The translations under genes and the position numbers were made by a program. Shown in pieces: positions 6,203 to 12,357 of a stretch of DNA of 12,357 bases. The notes under the pieces were generated by a model. That model was not told the DNA's origin and searched no databases. It saw only the letters and a program-made list of their open reading frames with translations. Positions within the stretch are counted from its first letter, which is position 1. Each line of letters starts with the position of its first letter. The DNA comes from Acidobacteriota bacterium (lineage in GTDB: Bacteria > Acidobacteriota > Vicinamibacteria > Vicinamibacterales > SCN-69-37). Location: contig JAKALV010000076.1 of the NCBI GenBank assembly GCA_021824055.1, forward strand, positions 1 through 12,357, read 5' to 3'.

Positions 6203-7399
6203 ATGCACGGCGTTGAAGGGTTCATGTATCCAAACGAGATGGAGCTCCAATGGAGCATCCTGATCGTGCTCTATCCGTACATCACGGGCCTGGTGGCCGG
6301 CGCCTTCATCCTGGCGTCGCTCGAGCGCGTGTTCAACGTCGCGGCCGTCAAGCCCACCTACCGGCTGGCGTTGCTCACCGCGCTCGCGTTTCTGATCGTG
6401 GCGCCGATGCCGTTGCAGATGCATCTGGGCCACCCCGAGCGGTCGTGGGAGATGTACGTCACGCCCCACACCACATCCGCCATGGCGATGTTCGGCTTCG
6501 TGTACCTCTGGTACCTGATGGCCGTGCTCGTGTTGGAGATCTGGTTCGATTATCGCAAGGAACTCGTGCTGACCTGGCGCGCGAGCACGGGGCTGAAGCG
6601 CCAGTTCTACGGGATCCTCACGCTGTGGTCGGACAACATCAGCCCCGAAGCGCTGGCGTTCGATCACAAGATCGGCGGCATTCTCACGGTGGTCGGCATC
6701 CCGTCGGCCTTCATGCTGCACGGGTACGTCGGATTCATCTTCGGCTCGATCAAAGCGAATCCCTGGTGGTCCACGCCGCTGATGCCGGTCGTGTTCCTCT
6801 TCTCGGCGATCGTCTCCGGCATTGCGGCCGTGATGTTGATCTACATGGTCACGAGCAAGCTGCGCAAGACCACGATCGACATGCTGTGCGTCGACACCAT
6901 CGCCAAGTACCTCTACTACGCGTTCATCGTCGACTTCACGCTGGAAATGCTCGACCTGATCCACCGGCTCTACGTCGCCGACGAGTCGTTGATGGCGCTT
7001 GACTTCATGGTGAAGACCAAGCTGTTCGTGTCGCAGATCGTCATTCAGATCATTCTCGGCACGCTGGTGCCGCTGCTGCTGCTGGCGAGCGTCCAGTTCA
7101 TGCGCTGGAGCGCCGGCACGCGCAAGGCGATCTACAGCGTGGCCGGCGCGCTGATCATGATCGGCATCTTCGCGATGCGGTGGAACGTGGTCATCGGCGG
7201 CCAGCTCTTCTCGAAGAGCTTCCTCGGATACACGACCTACAAGCTCGAGTTCGCCACAAAGGAAGGCTTGTTGCCCGCCATCATCTTTCTGATTCTTCCG
7301 TTTCTGATTCTCTGGGCGCTCGTGAAGATTCTGCCGCCATGGACCGACGCACGTCCCCATGCGGGAGACATCCGCAATGGCTCAACCACAGGAGCGTGA
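6203..7399 (+). CDS. NrfD-family (polysulfide reductase-like) quinone-interacting membrane subunit
   Basis: The 398-residue polytopic protein has about ten TM helices. It carries family-typical motifs: LGHPERSWEMYVTPHTTSAM (75-94) with the conserved His-Pro and Arg, and RWNVVIGGQLFSKSF (326-340) near the last helices, a stretch I associate with the NrfD/HybB/DsrP/PsrC superfamily. These proteins exchange electrons with menaquinone or ubiquinone and pass them to the FeS subunit; they bind no heme. The AGGAG at 6192-6196 overlaps the upstream stop and sits 6 nt before the ATG at 6203. With the preceding two genes it forms a CytC-FeS-NrfD unit comparable to NrfBCD or the Cbc-type quinone:cytochrome complexes of Geobacter. 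Whether quinol is oxidised or quinone reduced is not decided by sequence. The end of the gene overlaps the start of the next gene by 23 bp. Confidence 0.93.
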   Translation: MHGVEGFMYPNEMELQWSILIVLYPYITGLVAGAFILASLERVFNVAAVKPTYRLALLTALAFLIVAPMPLQMHLGHPERSWEMYVTPHTTSAMAMFGFVYLWYLMAVLVLEIWFDYRKELVLTWRASTGLKRQFYGILTLWSDNISPEALAFDHKIGGILTVVGIPSAFMLHGYVGFIFGSIKANPWWSTPLMPVVFLFSAIVSGIAAVMLIYMVTSKLRKTTIDMLCVDTIAKYLYYAFIVDFTLEMLDLIHRLYVADESLMALDFMVKTKLFVSQIVIQIILGTLVPLLLLASVQFMRWSAGTRKAIYSVAGALIMIGIFAMRWNVVIGGQLFSKSFLGYTTYKLEFATKEGLLPAIIFLILPFLILWALVKILPPWTDARPHAGDIRNGSTTGA

Positions 7400-9107
7400 C
7401 GATCGACTGAAACAGCTTGAAGACGGTCTCGCGGACGTCGAAAGACGTCTGCGTGTGCTGGAGGACGGCCAGCGCGCAGCGGTCCCAACCGCCGAATACG
7501 CCGACACCGCTCCACTGGCACCACCGGACACAGTGTTCCTACCCGCGAGACACGCGGATTCCACCCGCGGCACGTCGGATCTCACCGGTCTCGCGACATT
7601 GCTTGGGCGCACGTGCATTGTGTTTGGTGGTGCTTACTTACTACGGGCACTAACCGAGACGGGACGCCTGCCGGGAACGGCAGGCGTCATTATCGGCCTC
7701 CTCTACTCCCTGACGTGGCTGATTGCCGCCGACCGAACGGCCGCGTCACGCCCCCTGAGCGCCCAGTTTCACGGCGTCACCGCCATGCTTGTGGGATTGC
7801 CGATCGTGTGGGAAGCCTCCGCGCGATTCGGCCTGTTGAGCCCCACCGTCGCGGCGATCCTCCTGGCGGGTGGCAGCGCGGGCGCCTTCGCGGTGGCCGG
7901 CCGCGGCCGGCTCGACGCCGTCGCCGGCGTCGCCGCCTTCGGTACGATGGCGACCGCGCTGGTCACCGCGTTCTCGATTAATCACTACGGCGTGTTCTCG
8001 CTGCTGCTCATCGCGCTGAGCACCGCCACCTACTGGCTCTCCGAGTGGCCGGGCCACGCGTGGCTGCGCTGGCCGAACGCCGTGGCCGCCGGCCTGTCGG
8101 TGATCGCGGTCACGTCGCGCGCCCTCGCGACGCCGCCCGGCGAAACCGTGGCGATGGCGCTGACGTCGCAGGCGCTCCTGCTCGCCACGATGCAGGGATC
8201 GCTCGCCATCCGCATCGTCATGTTCGGCCGCAACGTGCGGTTCTTCGACATCATGCAGGCGCTGAGCGGTCTCGCGATCGGCGTCGGCGGCGCGGCACTG
8301 CTGGCGCGCGGATCGGATCCGGGGCTCACGCTGATCGGCGCGGTCACGGCGATCCTCGCGTCGGGCGCCTACATGGCCGCGTTCTTCCGGCTGGCGGACC
8401 GGCCGCATCTGGCGGCCAGCTACCATGCGTTCGCCGCATTCGGCCTGCTCGCCGCGACCACCGCGCTCGCGTTGCTCTTTCGCGGCCCCAACCTCGCGCT
8501 CGCGGCGTTGGCGCTGGCGATCATCACCATCACCTACGGCGACCGCCGCCTGGCGGGCTACGCGTCGCTGCATGGCGCGGCGTATGTCATGACCGCGCTG
8601 GCGGCCTCCGGCCTGCTCGCCGACGCGCTGGCGGTGTGGACGATCATTCCGGATCTCTGGCCGCGGATGGGGCTGGTGCCGTGGATCACGCTGGCGGCCA
8701 CCGGCGCGATCACCACGATGCGATTCCGGCGCCGCGGTGAGATCGGCGACGTGCTGGCCATCGCCGGACGATTGATCACCGCCTCGATCTTCGTGCTCGC
8801 CCTCGGCGGCGCGGTGTTGATGCTCGCCGGTCCGCTCATCGCGGGATCGCCGGCCGACGCCGGCATTCTGGCGTCGGTTCGCACGGTGCTGCTGTCGATC
8901 TCAGTGGTGGGCCTCGGCCTGGCCGCGCGTTGGAAGCAGACGTCCGTGTTTCCCCGGCTCGTGTATCCGGTGCTGATCGTCGGCGGCATCCGGCTGGTGC
9001 TCGACGACTTCCGTCATTCGAGCCCGTCGACGCTCTTCATCGCGCTCGCCTGCTACGGGCTGGCGCTGGTCATCGGCCCGCGGCTGGCGGCGCGCAAGAC
9101 CACGTAG
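7377..9107 (+). CDS. Large polytopic membrane protein, DUF2339-like
   Basis: With the ATG at 7377 the protein has 576 residues. This start is preferred because GGGAG (7362-7366) lies 10 nt upstream; an ATG at 7359 is in frame but has no ribosome site. The N-terminus (residues 1-40) is hydrophilic and heptad-like (RLKQLEDGLADVERRLRVLE), predicting a coiled coil. A linker leads into more than a dozen hydrophobic segments that fill the rest of the protein, and the C-terminus is short and basic. A coiled coil followed by many helices, and the closing RLVYPVLIVGGIRLVLDDF, are reminiscent of DUF2339 membrane proteins; function is unknown. It overlaps the NrfD gene by 23 bp, so translational coupling and co-regulation with the electron-transfer genes are likely. 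It might be an assembly or stabilising partner, but nothing in the sequence proves that. It has no cysteine motif or heme site. Confidence 0.8.
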   Translation: MAQPQERDDRLKQLEDGLADVERRLRVLEDGQRAAVPTAEYADTAPLAPPDTVFLPARHADSTRGTSDLTGLATLLGRTCIVFGGAYLLRALTETGRLPGTAGVIIGLLYSLTWLIAADRTAASRPLSAQFHGVTAMLVGLPIVWEASARFGLLSPTVAAILLAGGSAGAFAVAGRGRLDAVAGVAAFGTMATALVTAFSINHYGVFSLLLIALSTATYWLSEWPGHAWLRWPNAVAAGLSVIAVTSRALATPPGETVAMALTSQALLLATMQGSLAIRIVMFGRNVRFFDIMQALSGLAIGVGGAALLARGSDPGLTLIGAVTAILASGAYMAAFFRLADRPHLAASYHAFAAFGLLAATTALALLFRGPNLALAALALAIITITYGDRRLAGYASLHGAAYVMTALAASGLLADALAVWTIIPDLWPRMGLVPWITLAATGAITTMRFRRRGEIGDVLAIAGRLITASIFVLALGGAVLMLAGPLIAGSPADAGILASVRTVLLSISVVGLGLAARWKQTSVFPRLVYPVLIVGGIRLVLDDFRHSSPSTLFIALACYGLALVIGPRLAARKTT

Positions 9108-9180
9108 TCCAGGGTCCAGAGTCCAGAGTCCAGGGTCCAGGGTCCGCGGACCCTGGACTCTGGACCCTGGACCCTGGACT
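9108..9180. repeat. Heptamer array forming a long inverted repeat
   Basis: Five tandem 7-mers of TCCAGRG fill 9108-9142. A palindromic centre (TCCGCGGA, 9143-9150) leads into inverted 7-mers ACYCTGG from 9150 to 9177. The arms pair over about 34 bp with three mismatches, all G/A-type differences within units. The element begins at the base after the stop codon of the membrane protein and ends 12 bp before the stop of the convergent creatininase-family gene. Transcribed from either side it would form a strong hairpin, so it may serve as a two-way transcription barrier, although no T-run follows. Confidence 0.9.
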
Positions 9181-9192
9181 AACTGGTTCTCG

Positions 9193-10221
9193 TCATCTGA
9201 CCGTCGCCATCCACTCTTTGATCTGCGCGACGGCCTGATTCACTTTGTTCTCGAACGCTTCCTTGCCGAGCGCTTCGGTCGACAAGCGCGCGTCGCCGCT
9301 CACGCCACTCGCCACGAAGCGCGGCGTGCCGGGGTCCACGGCGGCGCGTCCACCGCCTCGACGGCCTGTCGGTCCGGCGCCCGTGCCGCGCGGAGCCGGC
9401 GGCGCGGGCACATAGCCGGGTCCCATGGTGACGCCGTACTTCAGCAGGTCGGTGCGCACCCAGTGCTTCCCCTTGCCGAGGTACATCATTTCGGACGTGT
9501 CCTGAATACCCGCGTGCGAACTGGTGGGCAGGCCGCGCTTGGCGAGCATGTCCTCGAAATCGCTCTGCGCCTTCGCGTAGACGTGATCCGCGTAGAACAC
9601 GTGGATGTTGCGCGCGGCGAATTCCGGCGCGCGGTACTTCTCCTCGAGTTTCTTCGCCACCTCGCCGTAGACGTTGACGCCGCCCCCGTGGTCATTCATG
9701 AGGATCACGGTGGTAAAACCCGTGGCGATCGCCTGCTCGGCGATCCGTTCGGTGAGCGCCGCCTGAATCTCCGTGGTCAGGCCGAGCGTACCCGTCTGCT
9801 GATTGCTGGCGTTGTTCACCGAATACGGAATCACCGGCAGCACGATGGCGTTGCCGAGGCGGCGCGCGATTTCCCTGGCGGTCTCGCGCGCCATCAGCGT
9901 GTGGCCGCCGTTGACGTTCTGCGGACCGCGATGCTCGGTGCCACCGGTGTAGTAGAGCGCCACCGTCTTGCCCTGATGATGAATCGCGTCGTACACCTCG
10001 GGCCAGGTCATCATGTCGAACTCGATGAGCTCTTTCGGGCGCGCCGGCGACAGCCACTCCTCCGGCGGGTCGATGGGCGGCAGAGAGGGTCCGCGGCCAC
10101 CGAGGCCTCCCTGTCGCCCGGCCGCGGCCGGCGCGGCCTGTCCGGCGGGCGGCGGCTCCTGGGCAAGGACAAGCGGCACAGACAGCCATAGCAACACGGC
10201 AGCGCATGCAACACGCTTCAT
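9193..10221 (-). CDS. Secreted creatininase-family amidohydrolase with altered metal-site motif
   Basis: The 342-residue protein has a Sec signal (MKRVACAAVLLWLSVPLVLA, cleavage likely after residue 20) and a Pro/Gly/Ala-rich linker to about 52. The creatininase fold is shown by TGGTEHRGP (92-100), GGHTLMARETAREIARRLG (105-123), VLPVIPYS (127-134), MNDHGGG (175-181) and SSHAGIQDTSEMMYL (234-248). The family includes creatinine amidohydrolase and enzymes of cofactor maturation, all metal-dependent. Here Glu96 fits the first metal ligand. The His two residues on (His36 in Pseudomonas creatininase) is Arg98, and the bridging Asp (Asp45) is His107. A low-complexity Gly/Arg/Pro insert lies at 272-296. 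True creatinine hydrolysis is therefore doubtful; a related secreted amide hydrolase, or a non-catalytic form, is possible. A good GAGGTG site is 6 nt before the ATG at 10221. Most of the gene reads ordinarily, and it is probably transcribed on its own. Confidence 0.88.
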   Translation of the reverse strand: MKRVACAAVLLWLSVPLVLAQEPPPAGQAAPAAAGRQGGLGGRGPSLPPIDPPEEWLSPARPKELIEFDMMTWPEVYDAIHHQGKTVALYYTGGTEHRGPQNVNGGHTLMARETAREIARRLGNAIVLPVIPYSVNNASNQQTGTLGLTTEIQAALTERIAEQAIATGFTTVILMNDHGGGVNVYGEVAKKLEEKYRAPEFAARNIHVFYADHVYAKAQSDFEDMLAKRGLPTSSHAGIQDTSEMMYLGKGKHWVRTDLLKYGVTMGPGYVPAPPAPRGTGAGPTGRRGGGRAAVDPGTPRFVASGVSGDARLSTEALGKEAFENKVNQAVAQIKEWMATVR

Positions 10222-10249
10222 GAGAGCACCTCGGAATTGGTGGAACCGG

Positions 10250-10264
10250 GGCGTATTGTACGCC
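10250..10264 (-). promoter_or_regulatory. Promoter -10 box (TACAAT) inside a small inverted repeat
   Basis: On the minus strand TACAAT (10255-10260) differs from TATAAT at one base and lies about 34 bp before the creatininase-family ATG, giving a leader of about 27 nt with the GAGGTG site. It sits within the perfect inverted repeat GGCGTA-TTG-TACGCC (10250-10264), which could be an operator. No good -35 hexamer is seen at 16-18 bp spacing. Confidence 0.4.
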
Positions 10265-10297
10265 GCTCAGGGACGTTTCAGATGGCTTTGCGGTGCG

Positions 10298-10435
10298 GTC
10301 CAAAGTTCAATGTCCAAGGTCCAAGGTCACTTGTTGTCCTCAAGTCCTAAGGTCCTGACGTCCGAGGTCCGGACCAAGGACGTCCGGACCTTGGGACGAC
10401 GAGTGACCTTGGACGTTGGACCTTGGACCTTGGAC
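10298..10435. repeat. Long imperfect inverted repeat of GTCCAAG heptamers
   Basis: Arms at 10298-10331 and 10402-10435 pair at 30 of 34 positions and are built of 7-mers of the form GTCCAAG. The 70 bp between them carry further GGTCC/GGACC words, including the palindrome GGTCCGGACC at 10366-10375, so the whole 138 bp can fold into one long branched hairpin. The element occupies most of the 229-bp gap between the radical SAM gene and the creatininase-family gene, both on the minus strand. It could terminate or attenuate the upstream transcript. It shares the GTCCARG heptamer with the element at 9108-9180 and a 13-bp word with 3824-3836. Confidence 0.9.
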
Positions 10436-10450
10436 GACGCCTCAGAGAAT

Positions 10451-11830
10451 TCACGACACGACGAACCGTGTCGTCGTGGTCGGCGATCCGCACTTCTCGA
10501 ACCACTCGACGCCCTCACTGACCAGATCGAACTTGAGGAGGTAGCGGCCCGGCTCGGCGATGGGCGGCAGCTCGATGGCGATGTCGGCGGCCTGGCCCGG
10601 GCCGATGGGACCGGGCAGGCGCGCGCGCGCGAAATCGAGATTGATCAGCGACCCGTCCTCGCGGCAGAGCTGCGCGCCGAGGCGCACGAGCCGCCGGCCA
10701 TAGGTGGCGTCGGCGACAAACGGCCGCGTCGATTGATTGCGCACGCGCGTCCTAACCGTGCGCGGTTTCCCCGCCGCCGCTCGCACGCCCTCGCCGGTGA
10801 AGAACCTGAGGAATGCGGGCGCCGTGCGCACTTCGATCCGTGCGCGCGGCGTCGCGCCGGGAATCGCGTTGCCGAGATTGCTGTCGTCCCACGTCTCCCG
10901 ACGGATGCGTTCGAACCCTTCCGTCCCGCGCGCAAACCGGCGCGAATACGCGTCTTCCGGATGGTCCGTGATCTCCCAACAGAGGCGGTCGACGCCGATC
11001 TCGACGGCGAGCTTGCGCGCCAGCGCCATCTCCTCGTCGCTGTCGTTCCACTTGAACAGGATGTAGCGCCAGTTGAGTTGCGGCAGATCGCGGCCCGACT
11101 TCCGCTTCTCGTCGACCATGGCGCCGAGGTTGCGCATCGCCATATCGAATTTGCCGCGCTGCCGGTACTGCGCGTAGCTGTCGGCCGTCGCGCCGTCGAT
11201 CGAAAAGGTCACCTCGTCGATGCCGGAGTGCACCAGCCGGCGCGCCTGCGCTTCGCTGAACGCGCCGCCGTTCGTGCTCGTGTAGAGATAGATGTGCGGG
11301 TGGTGCGACTTGATGTACTCGCACATCTCGACCGCGCGCTTGTGCAGAAACGCTTCACCGTAATTGAAGAAGTCGATGCGGCCGAGCGACGGGCCCACTT
11401 CGTCGATGACCTTGCGGAACACGTCGAAGTCGAGCATCCCGGCCTGACGCGTCTTCGTGATGCCGGTCTCGGGCGCGCAGATCGCCTGGTGGCAGGAGAT
11501 GTTGCAGGCCGCCGTGCACTCGATGAACATCCGGCCGGGATGCCGGCCCACCTCGAGCGGGCGGATCGAAGGCTCCTCGCCAGGCTCGAGCGGCCGCTTC
11601 AACGGGCAGTCGCCGCAGAAGTCGGAGCCCGCGTTGTTCATGTCCCGGCGCAGGCCCGTCATCCTCTCGCCGCGCCAAATCCCCTCGATCGTCGTCGTCC
11701 GGGCGTCACCGAGCACGCGTTTGGCGAGCGGGTCCGCGCAGCCGCACACGATGCGGCCGTCGCAGAGCATGACGAGCATTTCCCACGGCCAGGTGCACTG
11801 GAACCTGGTGGCCTGGAAGTTCAGCGACAT
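10451..11830 (-). CDS. Radical SAM protein with N-terminal SPASM-like region and C-terminal beta-sandwich-like domain
   Basis: The 459-residue protein appears to have three parts. Residues 12-78 look like a SPASM cluster-binding domain: Cys12, Cys23, LCDGRIVCGC (Cys29, Cys31), a LGD..TIEGIW stretch and CGDCP (Cys72, Cys75). In most SPASM proteins this lies after the core. The radical SAM core follows (about 100-300), with cysteines 109, 113 and 118 in CNISCHQAIC (CX3CX4C instead of CX3CX2C), then DFFNYGEAFLHK (153-164, the GGEP-like SAM-binding strand), TSTNGG and VTFSIDGAT (207-215). Residues 330-459 have no cysteine pattern and read as a beta-rich domain ending LLKFDLVSEGVEWF, similar to sandwich domains I recall from polysaccharide-related proteins. 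Radical SAM/SPASM enzymes modify peptides, sugars or other substrates; the substrate here is unknown, and no small peptide gene is adjacent. The SDR lies 10 bp upstream in the same direction. The ATG at 11830 has no Shine-Dalgarno site. Confidence 0.9.
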   Translation of the reverse strand: MSLNFQATRFQCTWPWEMLVMLCDGRIVCGCADPLAKRVLGDARTTTIEGIWRGERMTGLRRDMNNAGSDFCGDCPLKRPLEPGEEPSIRPLEVGRHPGRMFIECTAACNISCHQAICAPETGITKTRQAGMLDFDVFRKVIDEVGPSLGRIDFFNYGEAFLHKRAVEMCEYIKSHHPHIYLYTSTNGGAFSEAQARRLVHSGIDEVTFSIDGATADSYAQYRQRGKFDMAMRNLGAMVDEKRKSGRDLPQLNWRYILFKWNDSDEEMALARKLAVEIGVDRLCWEITDHPEDAYSRRFARGTEGFERIRRETWDDSNLGNAIPGATPRARIEVRTAPAFLRFFTGEGVRAAAGKPRTVRTRVRNQSTRPFVADATYGRRLVRLGAQLCREDGSLINLDFARARLPGPIGPGQAADIAIELPPIAEPGRYLLKFDLVSEGVEWFEKCGSPTTTTRFVVS

Positions 11831-11837
11831 GACGGAG

Positions 11838-11843
11838 ATTTTA
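11838..11843 (-). promoter_or_regulatory. Possible -10 box (TAAAAT) for a near-leaderless radical SAM transcript
   Basis: On the minus strand TAAAAT ends 7 nt before the radical SAM ATG at 11830 and shares its TAA with the stop codon of the SDR. An mRNA starting here would begin at or next to the start codon. This fits the lack of a Shine-Dalgarno site, but the SDR and this gene could equally be read as one transcript. Confidence 0.3.
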
Positions 11844-12357
11844 TTGCGGATCCTCAGTCAACGCCGCGAGGTAACCCAGCACGCGATCCTTGGCGCCCTT
11901 GCGCGTGTAGAGGTCGGGCTTCCGCGTTTCCACGGCTTCAGCCAGCACCGCCGCAACCTCCTCGGCGCTTTGCGATTCCGGAAACGTCCGCGAGTCGGGA
12001 CCGCCGTGGATGGCGTTCAGGCCAAAGTCCGTGCGCACCACGCCGGGGGACACGAGCGTGAACTGGATCCCCGGATGGGTCGCCTGCACTTCGGCCCGGA
12101 ACGTGGCTGTAAGCGCGTTGAGAAAATGTTTCGCGCCGCAGTACGCCGAACGGATCACGGCAAACGGCGTGCGGCCGAGCATGGACGACACGTTGATCAC
12201 CTGCCCGGCGCCACGGCTCTTGAAGTGCGGCAACACCGCCTGCATGCCGTACAGCGCCGACTTGACGTTCACCCGCATCACGGCGTCGATGTCCTCGTCG
12301 GTCAGCTCCGACGGATTGCGCGTGATGCCCTGCCCCACGTTGTTGACCCACACATCA
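11841..12357 (-). CDS. Short-chain dehydrogenase/reductase (SDR), N-terminus cut by the window edge
   Basis: The last 172 or so residues of a classical SDR are present; the Rossmann glycine motif lies beyond the right edge. The reading frame is open to the end (DVWVNNVGQG), so the GTG at 12351-12353 is internal, not a start. Motifs seen are NNVG (usual NNAG), the central N of MRVNVKSALYG, VINVSSMLGRT with the catalytic Ser, and the active-site YCGAK (YxxxK) followed by the substrate-loop motif PGVVRTDF. All catalytic residues are intact, so an NAD(P)-dependent oxidoreductase is expected; the substrate cannot be inferred. It ends with TAA at 11841, 10 bp before the radical SAM ATG, suggesting one transcription unit. 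Confidence 0.93.
   Translation of the reverse strand, partial: DVWVNNVGQGITRNPSELTDEDIDAVMRVNVKSALYGMQAVLPHFKSRGAGQVINVSSMLGRTPFAVIRSAYCGAKHFLNALTATFRAEVQATHPGIQFTLVSPGVVRTDFGLNAIHGGPDSRTFPESQSAEEVAAVLAEAVETRKPDLYTRKGAKDRVLGYLAALTEDPQ

Noticed and set aside
5729..7360. A 543-codon minus-strand frame across the FeS and NrfD genes
   Set aside because: The composition is His/Arg/Glu-rich and it is antisense to two genes with strong motifs and ribosome sites.
9108..9192. A standard intrinsic terminator
   Set aside because: The hairpin is strong, but there is no following T-run on either strand, so it is recorded as a repeat with possible termination function.
10451..11830. A RiPP (peptide-modifying) cluster built on the radical SAM protein
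   Set aside because: I found no small precursor-peptide gene or peptide transporter next to it; the neighbours are an SDR and a creatininase-family protein. The creatininase link recalls mycofactocin MftE, but the radical SAM protein does not match MftC and no MftA-like peptide is visible.
10013..12061. A 682-codon plus-strand frame across three genes
   Set aside because: It runs antisense through the creatininase-family, radical SAM and SDR genes and through the inverted repeat, and has no domain signature.
12351..12353. A GTG start for the SDR
   Set aside because: The frame continues upstream as Asp-Val-Trp-Val-Asn-Asn, matching the interior of an SDR, so the gene is truncated by the window edge.

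Overview
The window is a GC-rich bacterial chromosome segment carrying nine complete protein genes and two genes cut by the window edges. I see no tRNA, rRNA, CRISPR array, transposase or phage gene. The gene mix suggests a soil or sediment Acidobacteriota, perhaps of the Vicinamibacteria type: a membrane-anchored multiheme cytochrome/FeS/NrfD module, a secreted creatininase-family protein, an SGNH lipoprotein, a multi-TM hybrid kinase, and many short repeat elements between genes. This placement is inferred from general resemblance, not from a marker gene.

Layout. Positions 1-79 (minus) hold the signal-peptide end of an exported protein. A 125-bp divergent spacer with three 27-bp tandem repeats separates it from a PIG3-like quinone oxidoreductase (205-1224, plus). 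A small membrane protein (1167-1583, minus) converges on that gene, overlaps its 3' end by 58 bp, and carries a palindromic repeat inside its reading frame. A hybrid histidine kinase with many TM helices and a degenerate receiver follows (1640-3787, plus). It converges on an SGNH-hydrolase lipoprotein (3864-4718, minus).

The centre is a four-gene plus-strand operon (4945-9107): an anchored tetraheme cytochrome c, a Tat-type protein with four [4Fe-4S] sites, an NrfD-family quinol-interacting membrane protein, and a large polytopic membrane protein resembling DUF2339. The first three form a plausible complex that moves electrons between the quinone pool and periplasmic hemes. A good sigma-54 (-24/-12) match lies upstream. 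No terminal reductase or dehydrogenase subunit is in view.

The right third is on the minus strand: an SDR (11841-12357, cut by the edge), 10 bp before a radical SAM protein (10451-11830), then a secreted creatininase-family protein (9193-10221). The radical SAM protein is the most unusual gene. A SPASM-like cysteine region sits at its N-terminus, the core cysteines are spaced CX3CX4C, and a beta-sandwich-like domain follows at the C-terminus.

Five of the gene junctions, plus one gene interior, contain a different short-unit repeat or palindrome with units of 7, 8, 9, 26 or 27 bp. Two of these are heptamer arrays (GTCCARG) folded into long inverted repeats. Several genes without a Shine-Dalgarno sequence have a TAGAAT/TAAAAT-like box just upstream of the ATG, which suggests leaderless or nearly leaderless mRNAs. 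The electron-transfer operon has clear Shine-Dalgarno sites instead.
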